A stretch of DNA of 64,000 bases. Origin: Methanobacterium formicicum DSM 3637 (GTDB lineage Archaea > Methanobacteriota > Methanobacteria > Methanobacteriales > Methanobacteriaceae). The stretch covers positions 18,043-82,042 of the forward strand of contig NZ_AMPO01000013.1 of assembly GCF_000302455.1 (NCBI RefSeq). Reading direction: 5' to 3'. The notes under the pieces were generated by a model. It made no database searches. It was not told the DNA's origin and saw nothing but the letters and a program-made list of their open reading frames with translations. Of this stretch, positions 1 to 10,306 are shown piece by piece; the stretch's first letter is position 1, and each line of letters starts with the position of its first letter. The position numbers were made by a program, and so were the translations under genes.

Positions 1-345
1 CTCCTTAATATTATCTGATTATTTATTACATTTATATTTTTGCAGAGTTAGAGTGAATTAGACTTTCAAAGTCTTGTTACATTAAAAGAATCCGTGGTCA
101 ATCAGAATTCCATTATTAACGATACAAGAAGAGTCTTTAACTATTTTTCATAAAATAGGAGGATATCTAAGTATAATCTCAACAATGAACAGATAGTAAT
201 CTAAATGGTTAATGGTAAGTTAAATAGTTATTTTACTAATAAAATAATTCATTAAATCAATAATTCATTAATCATGTAATCATTGATATAACATGTAATC
301 AGCAGATAATTGTCAAAAATATCGTTAATTAATCTGGACATCTGC
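1..345. other. Intergenic, AT-rich, no gene seen
   Basis: No convincing coding frame is visible. The stretch is AT-rich and repeats the short word aattcattaa around 246-275. It lies downstream of the minus-strand Cys-rich gene at 346-660, so part of it may serve as that gene's transcription end. No RNA gene or clear hairpin was found. Confidence 0.5.
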
Positions 346-660
346 TTATTGTTGACTTCTACCTTCTTTGCAGAAGTAACCGGCTGGTTCCCCACTGAAT
401 AGGTTGTTCTCTTTCCAAACCAGACACTTATCGCACTGACATTCTTGATTGGTATTTAGGTCCCCTATAGTTTCCTTTTCTCCAGAGCAGTACATTGCTG
501 GAATTCTTTCCTCTTCAATCATCATCCTGGAGTCCAGATCTTCCATTGCAATTTCATCTATTATTTTCATTTTATCCAGAACACATCTTGATCTATTTTG
601 CACCGGACAACAGTCACAAAGACATTCATTCAGGTTTTCCAAATTGAATTCAACGTCCAT
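346..660 (-). CDS. Cys-rich small protein, DUF2769-like
   Basis: This 104-residue soluble protein has two cysteine clusters. The N-terminal one is CLCDCCPVQNRSRC (about residues 14-27) and the C-terminal one is CQCDKCLVW (about 74-82), with two more cysteines at about 59 and 97. The paired CxCxxC(P/L)V pattern recalls the DUF2769 family of small archaeal Cys-rich proteins, whose function is unknown to me. The spacing suggests metal or Fe-S binding, but that is inference. There is no signal peptide or membrane segment. It stands alone on the minus strand, divergent from the YnfA remnant. The ATG at 660 is preceded on the minus strand by a purine-rich stretch (AAGGGGGATA), a good ribosome binding site. 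Confidence 0.65.
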   Translation of the reverse strand: MDVEFNLENLNECLCDCCPVQNRSRCVLDKMKIIDEIAMEDLDSRMMIEEERIPAMYCSGEKETIGDLNTNQECQCDKCLVWKENNLFSGEPAGYFCKEGRSQQ

Positions 661-790
661 CCAAATATCCCCCTTATCCCATTATCAATTGTTTAATTAT
701 GGCTATTATTAGAAATACAATTATGTGAAGAATACAATTATATGATTGTAGATGTTCTCAAATAATTATTTAACATGGCTGGAGGAGGTG

Positions 791-1128
791 ATGGGAATCA
801 GTGTAATTTTTAAATCATTGTTATTCTTTATTCTAGCAGGTTTATGTGAAATAGGTGGAGGATACCTTATATGGCTCTGGTTAAGAGAAGGCCGGGGCAT
901 TGAATTAGCATTTTAGGTGCCATTATCTTGGTACTTTACGGTGTTATTCCCACATTACAACCTGCTAATTTTGGAAGAGTTTACGCGGCTTATGGTGGTG
1001 TTTTCATTGCAATGACTTTAATCTGGGGTTGGCAAATAGATAAGGTCATTCCGGATAAATTTGATATTATTGGTGCCAGCATAGCACTTACCGGAGTTTT
1101 TATCATCATGTACTGGCCTCGTAGTTAA
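791..1128 (+). pseudogene. YnfA/UPF0060 family membrane protein, frameshifted
   Basis: YnfA proteins are small membrane proteins of about 108 residues with four helices, related to small multidrug-resistance exporters. Here the N-terminal half reads from ATG 791 (MGISVIFKSLLFFILAGLCE, then GGGYLIWLWLREGRG) and stops at TAG 914. The C-terminal half continues in another frame from about 907 (ILGAIILVLYG, then the family signature FGRVYAAYGG) to the stop at 1126-1128. Joining the two with one extra base near 909-914 would give a normal-length protein. GGAGGAGGTG directly upstream is a strong ribosome binding site. The gene is therefore either a recent pseudogene or carries a one-base sequencing deletion; the coding halves are otherwise well preserved. 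Confidence 0.8.
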
Positions 1129-1391
1129 CCATGTGTTGAAGTTAACCCGATTAATTAATTATTATTACTTAACGTCATAAATCACCAAGGAAAACCCTTA
1201 AAAATAATGTAATCTAGAATTTATAGAAATTGTAATCTAAAATTTATGGTATAAAACTGCTTTAACTGTTAAATAATGAATACTAAAAAAATAATGAAAT
1301 ACTAAATATTGCAATACTAAAACAGCTTAAAAATAATTAAATTTAATTAAAAGTAATTTAAAAAAAGATTTTAAATAAGCAGGATACATTC

Positions 1392-1571
1392 CTACTCATT
1401 TTCTTCTTCATTTTCATCTTCACGGGATTTAAACACATAACCACAGTCACTGCATGTAAGGTTTTGAGTGGTGCCAAAGGCACGATGTTTTGCATCTAAT
1501 CGTCGGTTAAGGGTTTTATCTTTTGAACCGCATTTTGGGCATTTTTCATTCAATTTACCTAAATTCATCAT
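1392..1571 (-). CDS. 59-residue Cys-rich zinc-ribbon peptide, possible radical SAM substrate
   Basis: The frame reads MMNLGKLNEKCPKCGSKD at the start, has CSDCGYVFKSR near residue 40, and ends in an acidic tail. The two CxxCG knuckles (C11/C14 and C40/C43) make a four-Cys zinc ribbon. An upstream GGAGG sits close to ATG 1571; the adjacent ATG 1568 is an alternative start. It is on the same strand as, and about 570 bases downstream of, the radical SAM/SPASM gene ending at 2148, with one secreted-protein gene between. I recall a family of methanogen Cys-rich peptides of this size (TIGR04165) paired with radical SAM proteins of TIGR04083; membership here is inference. A plain zinc-ribbon protein is the simpler alternative. 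Confidence 0.65.
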   Translation of the reverse strand: MMNLGKLNEKCPKCGSKDKTLNRRLDAKHRAFGTTQNLTCSDCGYVFKSREDENEEENE

Positions 1572-1699
1572 ATGCCTCCATTTAGAGTGAATTCTATGTC
1601 TGGGTATCTTAATAGTTCATATTAGGTTCATAACATCATTAAGTTCATATCATTCTGGTGGGGTACGTGTTCTTAGGGGGTATTGTAATGTATTAAACT

Positions 1700-1981
1700 T
1701 CATGTTGATGGTTGAGTTGTGGTTGTTTGATTTTGAGTGTTGTTTTGAGTGTTGTTGCCGCTGTTGGTATTTGTATCACTGGAAGATGTTGTTGATTGCT
1801 GGCTTTGAGCTGCCTGTCCAGACTGTGTCTGGTCCGATGAAAGGGGGTTTTTCAAAAGGGTGAATTTTGTGGAATTATTAGTGGTATTGTTACTTACAGA
1901 ATTGGCTTCAGCGAAGTAACCCAAGGCAACCACTCCTATAATAAGCAGAACGCCTATAATTACCGGTGTACTTCTTTTCAT
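1700..1981 (-). CDS. Secreted or membrane-anchored Ser/Thr/Asn/Gln-rich small protein
   Basis: This 93-residue protein begins with KRS followed by one hydrophobic segment (about residues 7-25, TPVIIGVLLIIGVVALGYF), an N-terminal anchor or signal peptide. The rest is low complexity, dominated by S, T, N and Q (repeated NNT, QQS and NTQN words). Such tails are common in cell-surface linker regions of Methanobacteriales. No domain is recognised. It sits between the radical SAM gene and the Cys-rich peptide on the same strand, so the three could be transcribed together, although the gaps exceed 100 bases. Confidence 0.55.
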   Translation of the reverse strand: MKRSTPVIIGVLLIIGVVALGYFAEANSVSNNTTNNSTKFTLLKNPLSSDQTQSGQAAQSQQSTTSSSDTNTNSGNNTQNNTQNQTTTTQPST

Positions 1982-2147
1982 ATCAAGTCATCTCGTTATT
2001 TTATTTTTTTTGTTATCACGTTACTGGAGTATTTAGTAAATGAAAAATAATCATTTGATTATTTATGAATAATTTTTATTTAATCTTTTGCAAAATCAAA
2101 CTTTGGTTTCAAATCCTGAAGGTTTCAAAACATGAATTCTTGATGAA

Positions 2148-3302
<1,155 letters not shown>

Positions 3303-3822
3303 TAAGTTCACCACTTATTCTATTAGTTCATTATGAACATTATTGTACGAACATTTACTTTGCAAAGATCTTAGTTTATCTTTTTTGTAAATATCCTATT
3401 TTATCTTAATTTTTAGATATTGCACTTTTAGTGATATATTTAACTGTTTGAAGGATCATTGCACTGTTTTAATAATTATTGTACTGTTTTAGAAATATTC
3501 CTTCGGTAAATGTATTCTCAAATGAAACATTAGATAGTCATTATAGGGGGGTCTTGTTTTTATACCTTACTCTGGCTATTAACTGGTTTTGGGACTCTGG
3601 CCTTTTGTAGGTCTAATTTTAAGATTTATAGCTGGAAATTTTTATTAAACTCTAAAATAGCTATATTTTTAGTTTTTTCTTAGATATAATGGTTATTACC
3701 TGTTGAAAAACCTATTCTGGATTAATCAAAATTTTGAATGATTAATAATCTAAGAAATGTTTTTATAGGATGAGGGCAGAGACTATAAACTTCTATTACA
3801 CTACCTCCCTTAAATTAATTGG
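3303..3822. other. Intergenic region between divergent genes
   Basis: The stretch holds no supported gene. It must carry the promoters of the minus-strand radical SAM gene and the plus-strand YhgE/Pip gene; a TATA-like ttttta near 3759-3767 fits the latter. Around 3451-3492 an imperfect direct repeat of cactgttttaa occurs twice, about 30 bases apart. Confidence 0.4.
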
Positions 3823-5736
3823 ATGGTTTTAATGATTAAAGGTGCAAGAGAAATTTTTAAAAGCGATCTTAGGGCTATAAAGAACAACCCTGTAGTTTTA
3901 ATTGTCCTAGCGGCGATTATCATAATCCCCTCAATGTACGCCCTGTTGAATATTCAGGCAACATGGGATCCCTATGCTTTAACATCTAACCTCAAAGTGG
4001 CAGTAGCCAACGAGGATACAGGTTCTACTCTTAATGGGACCCAGTATAATGTTGGAAATATGCTGGTTGATGAATTGAAGGATAACGATAAATTCAACTG
4101 GCAATTCGTTGATGAGGAAACAGCGCGAAACGGGGTTAAAAATGGAGATTACTACGCAGCTCTTATAATACCCGGTAATTTCAGTCAGACTGTACTATCC
4201 ATTGACACCACCAATCCACAGCAGGCCAATATAGAATATGTGGTTAATGATAAACTGAATGCCATTGCCCCTAAAATGACCAACACCGGGGCAGATACCT
4301 TACAAACAAAGATCAATGATGAAATAGTGGAAACTGTTGATGGTATCATATTTGGTAAACTCAGTGATGTGGGTCAGCTGGCCAAGGAGAACAAAGCAAC
4401 GTTTCTTAAAACAAAATCCATGCTAAATGAGTTAAACGGGAATTTAGGAAACATTGATAATGATCTACTTCAGGCTAACTCAGTAATGGCCACTGTTAAT
4501 GGAATCTGGCCTAAGTTCAGTGCACAGCTACCAGTTATGAAGAGCGAGGCTGATGAGGTCAAATCGAAATACGATACTCTGTACAATTACATTCAGAGTG
4601 ACCCTGCAAAGGCCCTCTCCACAGTTCAGGATATGGAGTCCGTTGATACTAAAATTATAACTGGCTTAAAATATGTGGATGCCTTTTTAGTTGCCCTTTA
4701 CAATCAAACCGGGGATGAAAATTTAAAGCCAATCATCGCCCAGGTCGAAGATGCCACTACCAAGGCAACTACAGTTCTCACACTCTTACAAGAGATTGAA
4801 GCAGATATTGCCAGTAGCAAAGACCCTTCAGGTAAGTTAAATCAACTTAAAACTTCAATTGACCAGATGGACAGTGCCATTAATTTCTTGGCAAACAACA
4901 AGGACAACATTGATCAGGCCATCAATACTGCATCAGCTAAACTGGCCATGGCCAACTCCCAATGGCCGGAGGTTAGAAGTTCCATCCAGACTGCAACTAG
5001 TAAAGTTAATTCAGTGGATGAAGCTGATCTGGATCGTTTAATTGCATTTGCGGACACAGATCAAAACGGTGTGAAAAATTACTTTGAAACTCCGGTAAAA
5101 CTGGATAAAACCCATATTTATCCGGTAGATAATTATGGTTCTGCACTTGCACCGTTCTATATTGCAATCTCTTTATGGATTGGTTGTATAATTGCAGTAG
5201 CAATGATCTCCATGCGTGTCAAATCCCGGAAGAAGTACAGTGCCGAAACAGTGTATATGGGAAGAATGGGCCTATTTTTATTAATAGGTTTAATACAGTC
5301 GTTTATAGTTGCGGTAGGGGCTTTACTCATGCATATTCAGGTCTCATCACAGCTTTTGTTCCTGTTTACCACCATCTACATTGGTCTGTGTGGTATGGTT
5401 GTGGTCTACTCCATGACCTCTGCCTTTGGAAATGCAGGGAAAGCACTGGCCATTATAATCCTGGTTCTGCAGATAACTGCCACCGGAGGAACATTCCCAG
5501 TGGAGCTTTTACCCTCATTCTTCCAGGCCATACACCCCTATCTTCCTTTGACTTATGCTATTGGAGCACTGCGTGAAGTGGTTGCTGGTGTATTATGGAG
5601 TAATTTCTTATACTGCATAGGAGTACTAGCCATATTCCCAGTTGTAAGCTTTATCCTGACTTTGATCATCAAAGAAAAAGTTGATAAACGGGCCCAGTGG
5701 ACGGAAAGCAAGTTGAAAGACAGCGGATTGTTCTAA
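3823..5736 (+). CDS. YhgE/Pip family membrane protein (ABC-2 type permease-like)
   Basis: The 637-residue protein has one N-terminal membrane helix (about residues 22-42). A long extracytoplasmic region with coiled-coil character follows (about 45-440), and then five or six C-terminal membrane helices (about 445-625). The segment just after the first helix (ALLNIQATWDPY, then LKVAVANEDTG) is the hallmark of YhgE/Pip proteins, relatives of phage-infection protein and of ABC-2 permeases. In bacteria related proteins serve as phage receptors or in type VII secretion contexts; the role in methanogens is unknown. The start is ATG 3823, or ATG 3832, which has GGATGG upstream at better spacing. It appears to be a single-gene unit. 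Confidence 0.85.
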   Translation: MVLMIKGAREIFKSDLRAIKNNPVVLIVLAAIIIIPSMYALLNIQATWDPYALTSNLKVAVANEDTGSTLNGTQYNVGNMLVDELKDNDKFNWQFVDEETARNGVKNGDYYAALIIPGNFSQTVLSIDTTNPQQANIEYVVNDKLNAIAPKMTNTGADTLQTKINDEIVETVDGIIFGKLSDVGQLAKENKATFLKTKSMLNELNGNLGNIDNDLLQANSVMATVNGIWPKFSAQLPVMKSEADEVKSKYDTLYNYIQSDPAKALSTVQDMESVDTKIITGLKYVDAFLVALYNQTGDENLKPIIAQVEDATTKATTVLTLLQEIEADIASSKDPSGKLNQLKTSIDQMDSAINFLANNKDNIDQAINTASAKLAMANSQWPEVRSSIQTATSKVNSVDEADLDRLIAFADTDQNGVKNYFETPVKLDKTHIYPVDNYGSALAPFYIAISLWIGCIIAVAMISMRVKSRKKYSAETVYMGRMGLFLLIGLIQSFIVAVGALLMHIQVSSQLLFLFTTIYIGLCGMVVVYSMTSAFGNAGKALAIIILVLQITATGGTFPVELLPSFFQAIHPYLPLTYAIGALREVVAGVLWSNFLYCIGVLAIFPVVSFILTLIIKEKVDKRAQWTESKLKDSGLF

Positions 5737-5880
5737 AATAATTCCTTTTTTTTATTTTTCTATTTTTTTCAAATTAAATTAATCTAAAAGTTACCTCTTA
5801 GTTCTGGAGATTTTCTTTGTTCTTTTCAAGTAATTTTTGATTTACTGATGTTTTAACACCTTAACCATTGATTAAAAACT

Positions 5881-6022
5881 CTAATTATTTACTTAATATC
5901 TTAATTATCTATTTAACACTCTAATTATTTATTTAATATCTTAATTATCTATTTAACACTCTAATTATTTATTTAATATCTTAATTATCTATTTAACAGT
6001 CTAATCATCTATTTAATATCTT
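5881..6022. repeat. 40 bp tandem repeat, about 3.5 copies
   Basis: Units begin at 5881, 5921, 5961 and 6001 (partial). Each unit consists of two related 20-base halves, ctaattatttatttaatatc and ttaattatctatttaacact. It lies between the YhgE/Pip gene and the small gene at 6111. No coding potential is apparent. Confidence 0.9.
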
Positions 6023-6110
6023 CAGATACTTCTCAACTACTCTCTCTACCCTAATGGCCATGACTAATGGAACCTATAGTATTGCACCCCATTGTAGGAG
6101 TTGATCATTT

Positions 6111-6497
6111 ATGAGAGTAAGTCAGGGAGTGCTTTGCAGAATGAGAGTGGAACTTTATCATCCTGAACTATTCAAAGAACATGAAGATGTTATTATTTTC
6201 ACCAGGGAAGAATTTAGAAGAATCTATGAGTCCATGGTTCAGCAGATAGAACACATCACTCTATTGGACATGAGCTTGGATCGAAGTGAGGCATGGAAAA
6301 TGCTGGGGGTGTGGCCTAGGATTATGGAACGTGTACACCTGTTAAATTTGAATTTAGAAACTATTTTCAGTAACAAGCCATTACAGGCCTATCTTGATAC
6401 ATATATCTATGATAACACAGAACTACCTGAAATAGTCACAGAATCCTTAAATGGTATGGTTACAGTGGAATCACTGGGTACTACCTGGTTAAAATAG
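6111..6497 (+). CDS. Small hypothetical protein, paralogue of the next gene
   Basis: This 128-residue soluble protein is not one I recognise. It shares a recognisable N-terminal block with the 166-residue protein at 6736: here RVELYHPELFKEHEDVIIF, there IRVYQPYLFQKKEDLLIF, followed in both by an acidic-aromatic (R)EEFR/(G)EDFRK segment and a helical region. The alignment runs from residue 1, which supports ATG 6111 as the start; AGGAG lies upstream at long spacing. There is no signal peptide, cysteine motif or membrane helix. The pair stands directly upstream of ku and ligase on the same strand, so a role linked to DNA repair is possible but only by position. Confidence 0.7.
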   Translation: MRVSQGVLCRMRVELYHPELFKEHEDVIIFTREEFRRIYESMVQQIEHITLLDMSLDRSEAWKMLGVWPRIMERVHLLNLNLETIFSNKPLQAYLDTYIYDNTELPEIVTESLNGMVTVESLGTTWLK

Positions 6498-6611
6498 GTT
6501 TATGGTTAAAATAGTTTGAGATTATTCTCAACCCGCATAGTAACATGCTTAACTGGTTGGAATATTGGATATTTATGATTCATTACCTCATAATGGGAAA
6601 TATTAGGTTTA

Positions 6612-6716
6612 TAAAGAGATATACTCGGTATAAAAATGGCATAGTAAGTATAAAAGGATATACTGGGTTATAAGGCGAAATAATAAGTTATTAAAAGATA
6701 TACTGGGTTTATAAAT
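6612..6716. repeat. Imperfect direct repeats upstream of the second paralogue
   Basis: The words gatatactcggtataaaaa, gatatactgggttataa and gatatactgggtttataa occur about 38-40 bases apart between the two paralogous genes. The last copy ends about 22 bases before the start codon at 6736, so these could be operator-like or promoter duplications. Each copy contains a TATA-like core (tataaa or ttataa). Confidence 0.7.
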
Positions 6717-6735
6717 GGATAATGTGTTGATTTAG

Positions 6736-7236
6736 ATGAAGTACAGTTATGGTATTGTGGACCGGAAGAATATACGAGTATATCAACCGTATTTGTTCCA
6801 GAAAAAGGAGGATCTACTGATTTTCCCTGGGGAGGATTTCCGGAAATGGTATAGTAACCTTAAAGAGTACTTGGACGGAATTTACCAGATCAACGCCCAT
6901 AACTGTGAAAACGGAAGATCTGCAACTATAACTGATTTAAACCTGGTACAGGGAATTTTAAATGAGATCACCTTTGAAATGGAAAACATCTTCAACCCGG
7001 AAAAAGAACTGGATCTATCCTATTATTACATTTCAACCATGGATGAGGATTACAAAAAGATTAAAACCAATTTTTATGGAAGATATCGGTATAAAGTGGA
7101 TAGAAAAGTAGTTCACGTCACACCGGAGTTAAAATATATGCACATGATGGAAATCGTGGATTATGCACATAAATTATGGAGCCAAAACAAAGACAGGAAC
7201 CGTAAACTGAAAATGGTAGAAAATCCAGGAGATTAA
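6736..7236 (+). CDS. Hypothetical protein, paralogue of the preceding gene
   Basis: This 166-residue soluble protein is homologous to the 128-residue protein upstream over the first 60 or so residues and then extends further. A basic C-terminus (KDRNRKLKMVENPGD) follows a helical stretch. No known domain is recognised. It sits about 240 bases upstream of the ku leader region with a repeat-rich gap between. ATG 6736 aligns with the paralogue's start, but no strong ribosome binding site is evident; a TATA-like element close upstream suggests a short or absent leader. Confidence 0.7.
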   Translation: MKYSYGIVDRKNIRVYQPYLFQKKEDLLIFPGEDFRKWYSNLKEYLDGIYQINAHNCENGRSATITDLNLVQGILNEITFEMENIFNPEKELDLSYYYISTMDEDYKKIKTNFYGRYRYKVDRKVVHVTPELKYMHMMEIVDYAHKLWSQNKDRNRKLKMVENPGD

Positions 7237-7240
7237 ATAG

Positions 7241-7318
7241 AATACCAAATACTAAATTAGGAGTATCCAATGCTAAACTTAGGAATACCAAATGCTAAAA
7301 TTAGGAATATACAATACC
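7241..7318. repeat. Short tandem repeat, about 22 bp period
   Basis: The word ataccaaatactaaattagg and close variants (tatccaatgctaaacttagg, taccaaatgctaaaattagg) recur three times with a decayed fourth copy. The array lies between the paralogue gene and the ku promoter region. Confidence 0.8.
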
Positions 7319-7447
7319 AAAATTCATTTTTACAAGACCAGTCCCCATAAAATGAACTATCTTTCAGATCAGTCAAAGCATTTCTATAACAAATTATTAC
7401 TCCTTTTTATAACATATAATATATTGGAGATGTTTTAGGAGGAATAA

Positions 7448-7479
7448 ATGGGGGATGCTTTTATGAGAGGGATGTTTTT

Positions 7480-7483
<4 letters not shown>
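7448..7483 (+). CDS. Possible 11-codon leader peptide overlapping the ku start
   Basis: A strong ribosome binding site (AGGAGGA) precedes ATG 7448, which opens MGDAFMRGMFL and stops at TGA 7481-7483. The stop overlaps the ku ATG at 7480 as ATGA, a classic coupling arrangement. The region arose by tandem duplication of a 17 bp unit (7452-7468 and 7469-7485) with one mismatch. It may be a translated leader coupling ku translation, or simply a duplicated start region with no function. Confidence 0.4.
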
Positions 7484-8247
<764 letters not shown>

Positions 8248-8266
8248 ATTTCGGGGGATTATTCTT

Positions 8267-9154
8267 ATGGAAATGTTAGAACCCATGCTCAGCAAATTAG
8301 CAGAGGGTGATGTTTACCTGCAGGATGTCTGGATCAGCGAACCTAAACTGGATGGTGAAAGGATCATAGCGATGCGTGAAGGGGATGTTATCAACATGTG
8401 GACCCGTCGCCATGTTGAAGCTTCATATAAATTCCCTGAAATCGTTTCTAGTCTCAAAAAAAATGTTAAAGGGGATAACTGGATTTTAGATGGGGAACTC
8501 ACAGTTCCAGGTGGATTTCGGAGACTTTTAAAACGCAATGTTGAAGATAAAATGAAAATCTCCATATTATCCCGGAAACTTCCTGCAACTTTCAACCTGT
8601 TCGACATTCTCCGCTTTAAGGGTGAAGATCTCACTGGTAAAGCACTGATTCAGCGCAAAAAAATATTATTGGAGGCGGTGGATGTGGGAAATCATGTCAC
8701 CCTAATTCCCTTTAAAAGAGTAACCACAGAAACAGTTAAAGAACATTTTGAAGAATCTCTCAAGAAGGGGTATGAAGGAGTGATCCTTAAAAATGCCAGT
8801 TCTGGATATGAATCAGGTAAACGTTCGGTAAATTGGTTGAAAATCAAGAGATCGGAGACCATAGATGTTAATGTGATCGGTGCAACAAGAAGTACTGGAA
8901 GCATAGCCTTTGGAGCCCTGATTCTGGAGAAGGATGGTCAGTATTTTGGTAAAGTGGGCACTGGATTCAGTGATCTGGATCGAAGGAAAATACTGGAGTT
9001 TTTAGAAAAAAATAAAGCAGAAACTAATATTTCAATTCCACAGGTTCTGGATGTACTTTTAACCACCCGTCCCCTGCCTGCAGAGATCAAGGCCAATGAA
9101 ATTGTAAAAAATAAACCCCGAGCCCCGGTATGGGTGAGATTCAGATGGGATTAA
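8267..9154 (+). CDS. ATP-dependent DNA ligase, LigD-ligase type
   Basis: The 295-residue enzyme seals DNA nicks through a lysine-AMP intermediate. Motif I is EPKLDGERI with the catalytic Lys27 and Arg32. Other nucleotidyltransferase motifs follow: LDGEL (motif III, about 74), FNLFDIL (about 109), EGVILKN (motif IV, about 169) and WLKIKR (motif V, about 187). The C-terminal ~100 residues form the OB-fold domain typical of LigD ligase modules. It lacks the polymerase and 3'-phosphoesterase domains of full LigD, as in archaeal and some bacterial split systems. Direct linkage to ku makes end joining the likely job. Confidence 0.92.
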   Translation: MEMLEPMLSKLAEGDVYLQDVWISEPKLDGERIIAMREGDVINMWTRRHVEASYKFPEIVSSLKKNVKGDNWILDGELTVPGGFRRLLKRNVEDKMKISILSRKLPATFNLFDILRFKGEDLTGKALIQRKKILLEAVDVGNHVTLIPFKRVTTETVKEHFEESLKKGYEGVILKNASSGYESGKRSVNWLKIKRSETIDVNVIGATRSTGSIAFGALILEKDGQYFGKVGTGFSDLDRRKILEFLEKNKAETNISIPQVLDVLLTTRPLPAEIKANEIVKNKPRAPVWVRFRWD

Positions 9155-9320
9155 TTAAAAAAAGAGAGATTCATACGGGAGTAAAATAAAAAAATTAAAA
9201 AATCCCTTTTTAATTAGAATCTCTTTTATTTAGAACTATTTATTTAAAAATTCCTTCTTATTTAGAATCCTTTTTTAAAGAAATAACTGGATTTTCTTAG
9301 TTTTTCGTAAATTTATCCAG

Positions 9321-9731
9321 TTAGAGTTGTTCTCCGCTGGAGGTGGTGGTGAGTTTGACGTGTTCTACACCCTTGAGTCTCATGATCTTCTCAGTAAGGT
9401 TTCTGATTTTCTGGGCGTCTCCTTTGACTACTATGACCTCCAGACAGTTTTTTTCGGTCATGTGTATGTGCATGGTGGCGTTAATGAAGTCCCGGAACTC
9501 GTGCTGGATATCGGTGAGGTCTTCCATTACTCCGGTGTAGTGATGATCGTATATGACCGCTACTATTCCAACCCGATCTCCCTCCACCTCTTTCATCCAT
9601 TGATAACGCACGATATAATCCTTCAAGGCATCTCTAATACCTTTAGATCTTGAATTATATCCTCTGTCCTTCAAAACCTCATCAAATTCACTTAAAAGTT
9701 TTTTTGGCAATGACATGCTTATTCTCATCAT
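9321..9731 (-). CDS. nikR: Nickel-responsive transcriptional regulator NikR
   Basis: The 136-residue protein combines an N-terminal ribbon-helix-helix DNA-binding domain (MMRISMSLPKKLL, residues 1-45) with a C-terminal ACT-like nickel-sensing domain. The nickel ligands known from E. coli NikR (His76, His87, His89, Cys95) are present one residue later: H77 in QHEF, H88 and H90 in HIH, C96 in KNCLEV. NikR tetramers bind nickel and repress nickel uptake genes, relevant in methanogens because of hydrogenases, F430 and carbon monoxide dehydrogenase. No nickel transporter lies beside it, so it probably acts at a distance. It is convergent with the ligase gene; the gap of about 165 bases is rich in T and A runs suitable for termination. 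Confidence 0.92.
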   Translation of the reverse strand: MMRISMSLPKKLLSEFDEVLKDRGYNSRSKGIRDALKDYIVRYQWMKEVEGDRVGIVAVIYDHHYTGVMEDLTDIQHEFRDFINATMHIHMTEKNCLEVIVVKGDAQKIRNLTEKIMRLKGVEHVKLTTTSSGEQL

Positions 9732-10306
9732 TATATCCCATCCTGTTAATATGCTTGTTATAACTATTATTAATTTATTAAGTAATAAATATTTTCATCT
9801 AAGAACAAAATTATTGCTAATACATCACTTTTAATTATATGCTATTTTTTGGGTCATACTACGTTTTTGGGTCATAGCACTGTATTTTATTAATCTTATA
9901 TTTTTAATAATTTTATTTTTCTTTAATTTAATAAACTTATTTTCAAAATTAAATTTTCTTCCTTAGATTTGAATCAATCTGGAGAACTGGGGAGAGTATT
10001 TTAACAGCCTCCCTAATATTTAAGTAATACAATTATTATTCAATTCATAACTTTTTAGTATATAAAAATACGCTTATTTAATGAAATATTTTGTTTGAGG
10101 AATAAGAATTCTTCAATGGCCATAAATGATTCAAATATTTGTTTATTGGGTTCAAATATTATAATTAGGTTTTCCTAACAATAAGTAAACATTATAAGGT
10201 TTAAAAATAAACTAGGACAAGAATAAATGAGTTTTATTATGAGAAAATCTACATTTTTATAATTTGATTTTAATGGACTATATTAACTTAAAATTTGTTT
10301 AGTGGG
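9732..10306. other. Intergenic region between nikR and the CDF gene
   Basis: No gene is supported. The divergent promoters of nikR and the CDF transporter must lie here. Two copies of TTTTTGGGTCATA (cores at 9851-9858 and 9869-9876, 18 bases apart) lie about 120-145 bases upstream of nikR; the tcata core resembles one half of the E. coli NikR operator (TCATAC), but no matching inverted half is visible. The rest is AT-rich. Confidence 0.4.

Noticed and set aside
5881..6022. 40 bp repeats considered as a CRISPR array or replication-origin repeats
   Set aside because: The copies are directly adjacent without spacers, and no cas or cdc6/orc gene is present.
9343..9653. Open frames on the + strand opposite nikR
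   Set aside because: nikR is complete with all nickel ligands; the opposite frames are shadows without ribosome sites.
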